The notes below the pieces were generated by a model. It was given only the letters and a program-made list of their open reading frames with translations. It was not told the DNA's origin and searched no databases. From Entomortierella parvispora (taxonomy: Eukaryota; Mortierellomycota; Mortierellomycetes; Mortierellales; Mortierellaceae), in NCBI GenBank assembly GCA_963573315.1, contig OY752147.1, positions 434,001-498,000 on the forward strand: 64,000 bases of DNA. Reading direction: 5' to 3'. The position numbers and the translations under genes are program-made. This document shows positions 1-10,992 of the stretch, piece by piece. How positions within the stretch are numbered: the stretch's first letter is position 1; every line of letters begins with the position of its first letter.

Positions 1-1375
1 ATAACCACAGCCCTTGAGACGCTCATTTTTGGTGCTGTACCTGTTGCCCTTGGAGCGACCCATTGGACTCTTGCCCTAGGTGTTTGGTGGTGGCTGGTAG
101 TCTTGATTGTGGGCACTGGCTTTTCAGCCTGGGCCGGCACCGGTGTTATGTATGGTACCCCTATTCTTGCCATCTTTACTGGAGCGGCGGCACTTCTTCA
201 AATTCTTTTGAACCTTTCCGATGTTGGAGCAACCAGTCGTGTAAAGAGCCATATTAGTTGGATTTCAGTTTTGGCCGTCGGCCTTGTAGCCCCAGTGTTG
301 GTTATTTTTGACCTGGTTATCGTAGCGGCGTACATGACTTACCAGAGCTTCATTCCTGTGGACGGAGGCATCAGTATGTTGAAATGGTTTTGTTATTTTC
401 ATGTCTTTTGAACCGCAGTAACAACAAGTGCGATTACTGACCACATTTCTTTTTATTTATCCTCCCTTGTTTTCAGTGTATATTGTTTACGGTCTTTTGT
501 TGATTCCGATCACTCTGCCGGCGGTCCCTGCGATATCCCGGGCCAGGAACTTCAAAGCATCCGGTGCTCTGCAGCTGTTGCTTTTGCTCGCCGTGGCTTG
601 GTACTTGTCCATGGCTGCACCATTCTCTGCAGAAAGCCCATCCAGTCTTTATTATTACCAGCTCTATAACCAAACCACGGGCACATCCACAGTTCGTTTG
701 TCCACAGACTCTGGAGAGGGCTACGTTTTGAAGATGCTCGAGAGCGTTCCCTTTAATGTCACAGGAACACGCTCCGACTGTCGACCTGTCATGTCAGTCA
801 ATAGGCTCGTGGAGCGATGCGAGTTTTCCCCTATTCGACAAATCTTTGAAGACGAGAGCAGGGATTCACCTTTGCATGTGGAATGGATCAGTCGGCCCGA
901 GCCTACTGCGGAGCCAGGTTGGCGACAGGGCCATTTACAGATTCTGGCCCTGGAATCTCGGTTCTGCACAGTCCGTGTTGCAGAGACGAGCAAAGGACGA
1001 GAAACCCAGTTGTGGGTCGACGGAGCCGTTCCTCCAAAGACGGATGACAAGCTTTTGAACCATCGCGCTAAATATCTGGAGATGTCTGTTCATGAATGGA
1101 ACAGGGCCTGGTCCATCCATATCCGGGTGCGAGCTCCAGAAGACCAGGGCGATTTTAATGACAAGGGCAAGGGTGGTAACGGCGGCAAGAACCCCCCTGC
1201 ACAAAAGACGATCCCAGTACCTATCAAGGTAACTTGCGGTTACCAGGACTGGATTTCAGACCAAGGCTATGCTACGACCTTCAATAGCATTCGGACTCAT
1301 ATACCAGATTGGGCAAGAATGAAAGGAGATTCTGTCCATGGTCTCTTTGGCATCGGAGTAGATATGCAACTGTAG
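1..1375 (+). CDS. Vacuolar/ER membrane M28-type protease (Pff1/ERMP1-like), C-terminal part
   Basis: The frame is open from base 1, so the 5' part lies outside the window. Exons are <1-373 and 477-1375; the intron (GTATGT...TTTCAG, 104 bases) splits a Met codon and joins two hydrophobic stretches in phase. The visible 423 residues begin with about six hydrophobic segments, followed by a soluble C-terminal region ending in a tract with CGYQDW and IPDWARMKG. That layout (multispanning block, then a lumenal beta-rich tail with a late Cys and a P-x-W element) resembles fungal Pff1 and animal ERMP1, zinc peptidases of vacuole or ER membranes. The M28 catalytic domain would lie upstream and is not visible, so the family call rests on the tail alone. 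It converges on the BTB gene with a gap of about 200 bases. Confidence 0.6.
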
Positions 1376-1573
1376 AGACCACTTCAATAATAAAACCGAC
1401 TAAGAATTGCACATGTCCCATGAATTGCGATTTTGCGATTCTGCGATTCCAGCCGCCCAATGGCGCCAGCTGTTCTCTTGGGAGGCATTGCAAAAGTTTT
1501 GACAAGGTGGCAAGGATCGTGTTTTTAGTGATAGTGCTATAAAAACACTGTATTAGTGGCGTGCCCACTACCT

Positions 1574-3145
1574 CTATTCTCTCTTTTGCAAGTGATAGAG
1601 CTCCATCTTCAAGCGCACAAACATATCCTGGAACTCGATGCACCCTGGTTGACCTCCATACCGATCCTTAACGAATTTGATCACATGGCTGTTACCGTCA
1701 TTCTCGAGTGTTGCTTTCGCAGCGGCTGTAGTCGATGCTGATTCTTGTTCCTTGTTCTGTTGCTGCTGCTTTGATTGGAACAAAAAGAAGGAAATTGGCG
1801 CCACAGGACGGTTGACCAAGAACTCGACACAGTCTCTCGCCACCGAGTCGTGTGCGTACGCCCAGCCAAAATAAACGTCCAACACATTTTCCTCTGTCAA
1901 TAATTTCTTCAACACCTGTTGATGCCAGTCCATCCAAGGTCGGGCGCTCAAACTCTTTTCCAGTCCATACTCCTGCGCCAACTCGAACGTCATCTTCCAT
2001 TGACCAGACTTGTGGTCACCGGCAGCACCATGTCCTTCTCGGTCACTATCCCCGAGGCGATGTCTATGGTTCTGATGACTGACAAGACTGAATCCAGAAT
2101 GGGGGAGTAAGCCCGAGTAAATGAAATCCAACATCCTCTCAAAGGCCTCAAGACGATCCGCCGTCATCTCCAACTCGATTCTATCTCCACCTTCAGCTTC
2201 TCGGATCCGTTGCTGCCATCGACCTCTCAAATGCGGGTTCCTCTCTGCCCTGGCCGCAAACATCCGTTCAGAAAACACGGGGTAAATGGACAAGAGGGCC
2301 TGGTGGGCCGGAATGGACTCGACCACTTCTCCAGTGACGGAGGAAAGGAATTTGAACAAGACATCTGTTGACGGCAAATGAGTCTTGAACCGGATCAACA
2401 TCTCGACTAAAGGATCAATAGTTCTGTCCGCAGGATCGTAATCCGACCTCTTGAGTGTATGAGTCCAACGAGCTCCATTTGGGGGCCCCAGAAGCTTGAT
2501 TGGGTGTGTAGACAGGATCAATGAGAATGCAAAATGGCTGTCTGCAAAGACGCTGTCTCGGTCTAAATAGACTGTGAATGAAGAACAGAATTGGATAAAA
2601 AAAAGAGAGAAACCATTGCTGATGGTATCAGTCCGGTGGTAATGTTTTTCTTTCTTGTTCTTTCTCAAAAGAGGGAGGGAGGGAGACAAATAGGCAGGAG
2701 AGGAGCATGTGTGATGGGTGAGAGTGAGAAACTCACATTCAATGCCTCGAGTAAAAATATCCTCCGATCGAATTTTCTTTACGAGAAGGACAGGCTTGTT
2801 GAGGGATGTGACCCCTTCCCCTTCTGGCGAATCAAGCTTAGACCCAAGGACTTGGAGCGTACAACAGTCGCCAAGGGCAGACAGGTTGGCATCTGTAGCT
2901 GGGATGGGCACGATCGTCGCTCTGAGTGTGTGTCTATCTTCAAGGATGGACAGCTGGCACCGCCAGTCGTGCGTGCCAAGCTTGGCTACTGCCAGGCTGT
3001 CTTCGCTGGTGACGAATGCAGGATTAGAAGCCGTCGCTGTTGTATTGTCATTGTTGCCATCAGCTGTTGTATTGGTGTTGGGTGCAGGAATGAGAAAGTG
3101 AAGGATGCGAATGTCTGCAGTCGTTGGCCTGTATGCTGGCGACAT
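1574..3145 (-). CDS. BTB/POZ domain protein
   Basis: Two exons (3145-2737 and 2571-1574) give 468 residues. The 165-base intron (GTGAGT...TCACAG) is a multiple of three and has no stop, so an unspliced reading also stays open; it would insert Ser/Lys-rich nonsense before YLDRD. I start at the ATG at 3145; the upstream in-frame extension has no ATG. Residues about 200-330 look like a BTB fold: DVLFKF, then AHQALLSIYPVFSERMF, then a late FERMLDFIYSG, interrupted by a charged loop. The C-terminal half resembles the helical region that follows BTB in fungal MATH-BTB-like proteins. The N-terminal 190 residues may be a MATH-like module, but I cannot confirm it. Such proteins usually act as Cullin-3 adaptors; that role is inferred. 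Confidence 0.7.
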   Translation of the reverse strand: MSPAYRPTTADIRILHFLIPAPNTNTTADGNNDNTTATASNPAFVTSEDSLAVAKLGTHDWRCQLSILEDRHTLRATIVPIPATDANLSALGDCCTLQVLGSKLDSPEGEGVTSLNKPVLLVKKIRSEDIFTRGIECEFLTLTHHTCSSPAYLSPSLPLLRKNKKEKHYHRTDTISNGFSLFFIQFCSSFTVYLDRDSVFADSHFAFSLILSTHPIKLLGPPNGARWTHTLKRSDYDPADRTIDPLVEMLIRFKTHLPSTDVLFKFLSSVTGEVVESIPAHQALLSIYPVFSERMFAARAERNPHLRGRWQQRIREAEGGDRIELEMTADRLEAFERMLDFIYSGLLPHSGFSLVSHQNHRHRLGDSDREGHGAAGDHKSGQWKMTFELAQEYGLEKSLSARPWMDWHQQVLKKLLTEENVLDVYFGWAYAHDSVARDCVEFLVNRPVAPISFFLFQSKQQQQNKEQESASTTAAAKATLENDGNSHVIKFVKDRYGGQPGCIEFQDMFVRLKMELYHLQKRE

Positions 3146-3430
3146 GGAGGCTGTAGTGTTAAGCAAAGTGTCTGGAGGTATCAGATGTGATATCAAGTGA
3201 GAGAAGAGACAATGAACGAGAACAGAAAAAAAAGGTGTGTGCGAGAGAGAGGGACGAGTGGTGCGAGCGTCAAATGTTTGCGTGTGTGTGCGAGAGAGAG
3301 TGTGTGAGAGAGAGAGGCAGCAAAGACTGATCGATCATACTGGCAAAGGCGTATGTTTCGTGTTTCAAGCTTTATCAATCATATCGTACAATTTCACAAC
3401 AAAATACTACTATTCCAACAGTAATGGTAT

Positions 3431-6400
3431 TTACGATGCTGAGGACCGCGGCGACGACTGCCCGCTGGCCAGCCAGCGCATCATCATGGCTCCAATGTAG
3501 GCAGTCCACTCGTCCAGTCCCAGCGTCGGCGGCATGTCGTTCCAGACAAGGTCCTGTTCAGACTTTACGCCTGTTCTTCCAGCGCCGTTGTTGCCGTGGT
3601 TGTCGTTATTGCCGCTGTGGTTATTGCCGCTGTTGACATTACCAGACAAGTTGCCGAAGGATCCAACAGTGGCGAGCACGGAAGGGAGTACAGTAGTTCT
3701 GTCCTCAACCAAAGATTGGTTGCCGCGAGGGAGCAAAGGCGATACAATGTTTCCATTAACATTGCCGCCAGTGTTCCATTCTGGGAAAGAGATACTGCTG
3801 GGAACCGAAAAAGGATCTAGCATGGTCCCTTGCTTGTTTAACGAAACTCTACTAACCAGCTGTTGTGGGTTGGAAAAGCCTGGGAGTCCTCCAGAACGTC
3901 CATCGAATCCCAAAAGAGGTGAAGATCCCCGGATCAGAGTCGTCATCGTGATGGGTGTTAAAAAGTCATTCTCGCTGATGACAGGTCCGCTTGGGGCCGG
4001 GGTAGAGACGACCTTCTCTGTTGAACCAGTAGGGCTGTCGAATATTCCCAGCTGAGCTGTCGACAGAACGACAAGTGGATCGATATCTTGTGTACTCTGG
4101 TTCACACTGCTACCATCTGTGCGAACAGAGTTGGGACAGTCCACAGAGGCAGTTGAAGACATTGGAGATTGAACACCCAGTCCGACATTTCGTCGTCCGC
4201 TGGAGAGGAGAGAGAGGGGCGAGGTAAAGGTTGGTTCCTCCTTCGGGACGAGTATTTCATCCTGGGTCGTATCCATGCTCTGGTCCTCTTGCGCCTTTCC
4301 CCCCTCAATCTTCTCCTCTGATCGATCGTCAAAGCTGTGGATGCGACGTTCATGCATCCGTTTTAAGTCGTCGTCGTTCGCAAGCAAAGAGTGGATTGCC
4401 ATGGCCTTGGACCGACACTGCTGTCGAAGTTTATCCTGATTTTCTCGAGGAGCAACCAAGGCTACTTTGTAACGTGATGTTCCCAAAACCCACGAAGGCC
4501 CAACTGGTGAGGTCTGAAAAGTTTCCACCTCCAAGTCCTTCAAGCTCACATGCTTCAAATCCAGTAGATCTTCCAAAATCTTTGCACGTCTTGCTGCGCT
4601 GATCCAATGGCTAGCCAAAAACTTGAGGGCGTCAATGCATCGCTTCAAATTAGTTTTGGCGGACGAAGTCTGACTGGATTGTTGTTCGCGCGAAGGAAGA
4701 ACCGGACTAGAAGACGATGAATGCTGAGTGGGTCGGACACTGGGAATGTTCATAAAGTGAATCACACCAGCCGAAAAGATGGCATAGATACAGCTGATAA
4801 ACATAGCGGTAAGGGCCTTTGAGTCCATGAGAATTTCTGTGATTTCCGTGATGGCCGCTGCTGCCTGTGTACATAACGAGGCAGAGGTAGGCGAGCTTGA
4901 GAAGTCTGGCCGGTGGAGAAGAATAACCACAGTATTGTAACTCAAATAAAGAAAGAGACCAAATTGAGGAGAGTCGGCGGTTGGGTTCTGCAGATGAGCT
5001 GGTAGCTTTTGACGCCAATCTGACAATGATCTATCCAATGCTGAGAATGCTGCAGGACTGGTATCGACCTTGTACTCCCGTTCTTGATCAGATCCGATAC
5101 TTGGACTCTGCTGAGGATGGGCTGGTCCATGGCTGGCAGGGACGGAAGGCGGTGAGAATTTCGCCTTGATAAATTCAAGGACATTTCCTTGAATTTTGGA
5201 GAGCGTGATCATGTGTACAAAGTTGGAGATGACCGTAGAGCGAACAGCCAGCGTGTTTCCAGTGGGTATGTCGATCTCTTCATCTTCAAACTCGGGGTAT
5301 CCAGTTTCACAATCCTTATGGGAGATGGTAAGAGGTCTACAAAGTTTGAGCATGTTCGTATCAGCGCCACAATGCTTGCAAAAAGGGAAAAAGTATAATC
5401 CGATGAGGAGCTTCTTCCTCCATTACCTGTTGAGACCGGTACACAGCAATCGCTCTATAACATAGATGGACCACCATGTCCGCTTTTTCATCTCTTTTTG
5501 CAGTCGATTCCTCGATTGTTCCTGCCCAGAAGTCTCTTTGTTCAATCCTAGGTCCTGAGCCATGCGGATTGCCATGCCAACACACAACCAAGCACGTTGG
5601 CTCTCACAGAATCCCATCTGCTGCACTGCAATCAACAGAAGTGCTTGGACTGTAGCTAGTTGGGAATGGTCATATTCTTCCTTGATAAAGTGCTTGGCTC
5701 GCTCATAAAAGATGGCGCTCGGTGGTTTGTCGGCGCCAGGCTGAGGTGTTCGAAAAATCGGGTTGTCACTGAATCGAGACGAGAGGCCAAGGACAGCAAA
5801 GACAAGATGAGATGGTGGGGATTCGTTCCTGTGAATTAGATCCGAAAGCGTCTTGAAATGAAGCATTGGCAGCACTGGATGAACCGAGCGAAAGTGAACC
5901 TTCAAGAGATGATCCATGACATCCATCGAGGGCATGATAAGGGCATCTTCCTTGTTATTTGAGTCACTCAATGGCATATATCCTGTTAATGGATTGGACA
6001 ATTGGTGAGCTGCGAGGGATGGTCGGTGTGTAACAATCCGATGACTCTCCATAAGAGGATAGCTTTTAGCGCTTGGGTAGTCGTAGGACCGATTGCTTTC
6101 ACCACTGTTAGACCGATGGTGGTCTCGTTCATTCTTATACTGATCGCGATCGTAGGACAGCTGCTCCCCCGGTGGTCCACGTCCGTTGGTGCTTACTGAA
6201 TTTTGGTTATAGCTCCCATGTCCATATCCAACGTGCTGTTGCTGATGAGGACTACCGTATGCCATTCCGCTTCCATTCGATGGCTGCATCAAAGGAGGCG
6301 GCAGTTGAGACATGGTATGGGGCGGCAGTTGGTGTTGTTGTTGCTGAGGTGGGTGGGGTGATCGTGGATGTCGAGGGCTATCATAAGGGTGATACGGGGC

Positions 6401-7882
6401 AGTTCGGCGAGGACTGCTGAGTGCCGAGGGCTGAAGCAGGGACGACGATTGACTCCTGTTCATGTGTACACTTTGGAATGTCGGCTCGTCGTGGCCTGAA
6501 TTGTCAGCACGAGGACGATATGATGATCCCTGGCCATTCATGGTGTCTGTTTGCTGGTGTGGGACTGGGGCGACAGAATGATTTTGAGGTTGCCGAGTGT
6601 GGTTTGAAAGAGGAGGAGGGGCAGAAGAAGTGGATGCCTGTGTCGAGCGTGGGTGATATTGCTGAGGCTGTTGTTGTTGTTGCTGCTGTTGTTGATGCAA
6701 AGGCGGTTGTTGGCGTTGAGGCACATGCGAGGGGGTCTGGTGCGGTTGGTGGGCACGCTGATGCTGCTGTTGCGGTGGGGCCTGTGGGGGAGCTGGCCGT
6801 GCAGGCTCCGCAGGTCCGCTTGGTCCCGCGCTGGCTTCGGATGGCTTTGCCGAGGAAGAGGAGGATCCCGAGGCAGCCATGGCCTAAAGAAGAGTAAAAG
6901 GTCACACAACGACAAAAACAGAGGATGTGAGCGGGTCAATTCTGTGCGATCAGAAATAAAGCGGAGCATGGATCCGCCTGTTCCCACCATCGTTGTTCCA
7001 TCAGTCTTTCGATACTCTCCTCGGAGGCTCGAATGGCAAGTAGAAACTTGGAAACTTACGCTGTTGATCTCTTCGTAGGCCTTGGACCGGCGAAGCTTCA
7101 GTCCTGTCATCTCGGCTTCGCGTGCCATTGCATCCAGCTCTGCACGCACAATCTCTGCTCGAGGATCTTTATCCTTGACAAGGCCACCTAGCAAGCCCTC
7201 CATGCGATGTAGGCGGGCTTCTATAGCCTCGATATAACCTGTCATCATTGGGACAAGTTTGCCTGAGAATGTTAGCAAATGCAATGAGTGAGTCTCGGGG
7301 TACTGAAATGGCCTTCAAACATCGTTGCGACAAAGAATGATCGCTGCCGTGCAAAGTGTATTTGTCGCCCATCTTTGAAGGACTTTTACCTTTTGGAGGG
7401 CCACGTTTCTTCGTCGGGTCATTGTAGGTGCCTATGAGAAGGTACAGAGGAGATAAAGGAGGTTGGGAATAAGTCCATGGTATCGCGAATAGTTGGCCAA
7501 ATATCTTCGTTCATTTCAATGATAACAACGGTGATTGAGCAAGAAGAGAGGTCACTTGCATTCATAATTGAACGTTTCGCAGTTGGTGCAGAGGGGATGA
7601 ATGGCATCTATACAACAACAACAGTTGGATTGTCATGGGTTAGCATGGACGGACGGTGGTGAGGCAGCCTGTTCGCAGAAAAAACGGAGGCGGTAGACTT
7701 ACCGCATTTGACCTTTTTCCTCCGGCAAGAGTCACAAGCCTGGGTAAATGAGAGATTAGAAGGGGGTACGATCGCAACGAGAACGAGTAGAGATGCTTGG
7801 CAGCTTAGTTTGGCCAATGACCTTTCTCCATGCCGATCGAAGAACGTACCTTGGAAACTCGGAGCCGCTTCGAGTCGGCCAT
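3431..7882 (-). CDS. Zn2Cys6 fungal transcription factor (Fungal_trans domain)
   Basis: Seven exons: 7882-7850, 7739-7703, 7607-7560, 7431-7390, 7238-7060, 6883-5427, 5336-3431 (1233 residues; every junction keeps frame). The N-terminus MADSKRLRVSK leads into a Zn2Cys6 binuclear cluster with Cys13, 16, 23, 30, 33 and 40, spread over exons 2-4. It is followed by TKKRGPPKG and a coiled-coil dimerisation stretch at about 54-110. Exon 6 opens with a long Gln/Pro/His-rich region (about 115-430). The fungal-specific regulatory domain follows at about 440-800 (HPVLPMLHF, AQDLGLN, KKRTWWSIYVIERL, LLHRPDF). The Ser/Asn-rich C-terminus ends with LGLDEWTAYIGAMMMRWL, typical of this class. The intron at 7432-7559 has a GC donor. 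Targets are unknown. It starts 919 bases from the divergent synaptobrevin gene. Confidence 0.92.
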
Positions 7883-8801
7883 TAGTGAATGAGAGCAGGT
7901 GTTCTGAGAGCTGGATTGAGGAAAGCGTAGTAAGGAAGATTAGAAAGGAGAATGGAATGGAGGAGGAGGAAGGATGTCAAGAGCGGTAAAGGGAAGAGTG
8001 CATGTGCAGCGGGGGAGAGCAATGGCGACGGCGTGGGCTGGAGGAGGAAAGAAAAGGGAAGAGAAATATGATATGGGGTCTGGGAGAAAAAGAAGAAAGT
8101 CGAGTCCTTGCGTTGGTTCGTTCGGTAGAACACACGGTCCTTGCTTGGCTCCTCTTCAGAGTGATGGATGACCCGACACTTGAGTTCTTTTCCCCCTCCC
8201 TTCTCCTCCTCCTCCTCCTCCTTGCACTTTTGTCAACAATACATCAACACAACAACAGCAACAACTAGTAGACTAGACTAGACCACTGTACAACAACATC
8301 GACTTCAAGCACGCAAGGGGAGCTGATTCTCTTTGTCCCACCAAACACTGGGAAAACACTGGTATTGAAGGTTTGCAAAGAGGATCATCAATTTACCCTT
8401 CATGGATAAACGATTTCCTACACGCACTGGTATTTGTATTTGTCGGATCGTCTTCTCGTTACCAACGATAGCATGTGCGAGGCAGTGAGTGGGCTGTGTC
8501 CTCGCAGAGGGCTCACTCAGCCACAGCGGCAAGCATCCTCCATGCCCCCAGCAGCAGCACACAGCGAACTTGCATCGTCATGGGTCCCGCTTCCGTCATT
8601 TTGTGCCAGTCCAAAAATACGGAAACTGAAAAGTTGGCACGTGACTTTTTTTTTTTTGGTACTGGACTGGCTGCCCTTGTCTTGTCTTGTGGCCATGGCG
8701 ACTTTTCTTTTCCAGCTTCCTCTCTTACGCCCCTCTTTACTCCTCTTCACTCCTCTTCACTCTAACAAACGTCCGGCCAGCCTTCACAAAGAAAATCACA
8801 G
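7883..8801. promoter_or_regulatory. Divergent intergenic region between transcription factor and synaptobrevin
   Basis: This 919-base region separates two divergently read genes, so it must hold both promoters. It contains a (CTC)n tract near 8203-8222, a CAACAACA-rich segment near 8245-8300 and a T run near 8645-8659. The part next to synaptobrevin is pyrimidine-rich, as is common for fungal core promoters. I saw no convincing gene in it. Confidence 0.5.
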
Positions 8802-9804
8802 ATGTATGAAATGACAGAACCCTTCCCTTGCGAGCCCCTCCGTGCCCAGACTGGCACGCCTTTCTCTGGTCTTTTCTGCATACTAACTCGCTCCTTCCCC
8901 GTAGGTCGTCCCCCGCCTCCACCCCCTATGACCCCCACTCGGGCCCCGCTTCTTCGTCCAAGACTGCCCAGTTGCAGCAACAAGTCAACGATGTCGTCGG
9001 CATCATGCAGCAGAACGTATGTCGAGAGAGAGAGAGAGAAAGAGAGAGGGTCGTCCCTCCCCGCTCATTTTTTTTCTAGAATGGAGGCGAGCTCATTTTG
9101 TTCTTGGTCTGAGCGCGAATGCAATGGTAAAAAAACTCAACTTCTTCACCTTTCTGTCCATTAGATTGATTCCGTCCGTGATCGCGGCGAGAAACTCGAC
9201 ACTCTCCAGAATAAGACGAGTAAGTAACAATTTTCGTTTTTGTATTCTCTCTTTGCCGAGTCGCTACCAGCCCTTCTTTGGTCTCGGCCTTCCAAGAGAC
9301 ACGGCGTTAGTAGGGCGGGAGTTAGACCACAGCCCAAGCCCGGCGGGTGCAAATCAATTTCGAGACCAACGCCTCAGACAGCGACGACTTAAACCGACAA
9401 GAGGCAGACCCCCTTTCCTTTGTTTGCGGACAATCAGGCAAAAAGGAAACAAAAGGGCTCAAAAACCGTTTGAGAAACGGATAGACTTGATAAATAACTC
9501 TAACCTCTCGTTTTTACCTGCTCTTTCTTTCTTCACCTCATAAGCTGATCTCGAGATGGGCGCCGTCCAATTCCGCAAAGGAGCATCGGGCGTCCGTCGT
9601 CAAATGTGGATGAAGAACATGAAGTGGCGCATCATCATTGTCTTGGGCGTGATCCTCCTCTTGATCATCATCATCGGTAGGAACTCTCGGCAGGTTTAAA
9701 AGAATATTCTCTTCTCAGATATGGTGCTTATGATCACTCACCGTCTTTTTTTTTTATTTGTTTATCGCCATCTTGTAGTACCAATTGTCAAGAGCAAGAA
9801 CTAG
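8802..9804 (+). CDS. SNC1: Synaptobrevin / v-SNARE (Snc1/VAMP family)
   Basis: Five tiny exons: 8802-8803, 8905-9016, 9165-9219, 9545-9676, 9779-9804 (108 residues). The reading begins MSSPASTPYDPHSG, then an R-SNARE motif (about 20-80: TAQLQQQVNDVVGIMQQN, RGEKLDTLQ) with zero-layer Arg45, a juxtamembrane RRQMWMKNMKW patch, one tail-anchor segment (about 84-103) and the end PIVKSKN. Length and order match fungal Snc proteins, which drive exocytic vesicle fusion. The ATG itself is split: AT at 8802-8803, G at 8905, across an intron with donor GTATGA, branch point TACTAAC at 8881 and acceptor CCGTAG. No other ATG upstream gives this frame. The third intron is long for the gene (325 bases), and the second carries a short GA repeat. 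Confidence 0.9.
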
Positions 9805-9985
9805 TTTATTTGAGTCATCACCACAAACCTCCCCCTGCCACATCTGTGTAAATAGTCTTTCATTCATAAAGCCCGATATCTTTTGGTTATTATCCAACAT
9901 TTGCCATTTGTGAGGCAAACGTTTTATTAAAAGAGTACAATAATGATGCAGGGTCCTCCCCCCAATGGGTACTATTTCGACCTAT

Positions 9986-10992
9986 TTAAAGGGCAAGGAA
10001 TGCCATGACACCGACAGCGGCAGCACCAACAAGGCCCAAGGACTCGGCCTGAGAGTTGGCTCCACTGGTAGGCGTGGCGCCAGCGGTAGTCGTAGCAGTG
10101 ACACTAACTGGGGCCGAGGCAGAAACGGTGGCCGAGGCAGAGGAAGAAGCGCCGGTAGTGGCAGCTGAAGGGGCAGAAGGTGCAGCTGAAGAGGCAGCTG
10201 AAGAGGCACCAGAAGCTGTTGCAGGAACAGTGGAGGCAGAGGAGGAGGCGCCGGTGGACTAGTGTTTTCGGATCGAACAGGAAATAAAGGGTTATTAAAA
10301 CGGTGAAAAACAGGCTGGTTAGATACTCATTACTCTTTCCCTCCTTTTTTTTTGTACTTACGGAAACAACGGGCTTGACGGGGTCGTTCGATGCGGAGTA
10401 GTCACCAGGGATGATGTAGGCACAACCATAGGTGGACTTGCCAGTGTTGCAGTCCTTCTTTTCCTTGCAGCAGCGGATGCAGTAGGTGTTCGAGTGGGGC
10501 TCGATCAAGTTGACATAGTGGTTGTAGTTGGCACATGCAGAGCCTTTTTTTAGAGAGAGAAAGCAATTGAAATGTCAACAACTGTAACAAAAAAGGAGAG
10601 AATTGGTAGTGACAGAAAGTTCCTACAAACTTACCGACGGGGGCGCGGATATCATACTGGCCACCCTGATCGCTATCGGCGAGCGAGTACTTTGTACGGT
10701 CAATCTGGCCAGTGACTTGAACGTAGCCGTTACCAGTGGCAAAATGAGCAGACTGGATGAAGCCAGCAGGGAAGATCTTGGCGCCAGGGGCATCAGCGTG
10801 GGCGTTGGTGCAGAACGCAATTGCTCTGTCCTCGTTCTCGGCGATATCACCGCCAGGGGAAGGGGGCATCATCATGCACCAGTTGGAAGCCGAGGTGATC
10901 TGGGCAATCTGGCCGTTGTTGGGAGCGGCAGAGACAACGGCGGCGCCGAGGAGGACCAAGGCAGAGGCAGAGGTAGCGAGGTTGAAGATCAT
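9986..10992 (-). CDS. Secreted cysteine-containing protein with GPI-type C-terminus
   Basis: Exons 10992-10635, 10543-10362 and 10258-9986 encode 270 residues. A signal peptide (MIFNLATSASALVLLGAAVV...) is followed by a compact domain to about residue 180 with paired cysteines (CMMMP, AFCTNAHA, CANYNHYVNLIEP, YCIRCCKEKKDC, GKSTYGC). A Ser/Thr/Ala-rich stalk (about 180-245) and a hydrophobic end (SLGLVGAAAVGVMAFLAL) preceded by small residues fit a GPI anchor signal. The mature domain resembles a family of small secreted proteins seen in Mucoromycota-type fungi whose function I do not know. Likely cell wall or plasma membrane. Both introns are phase-consistent (GTAAGT donors). The upstream region has a GAGAGTGGGAGAGTGGGAGAG repeat near 10998-11025. 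Confidence 0.85.

Noticed and set aside
3193-3378. 61-codon minus-strand frame before the BTB start
   Set aside because: It lies in a GT/GA microsatellite-like leader (GTGTGTGCGAGAGAGAG) and has no protein features.
5423-6880. Independent Gln/Pro-rich regulator
   Set aside because: It is exon 6 of the Zn2Cys6 factor; phases on both sides match and the cluster lies upstream.
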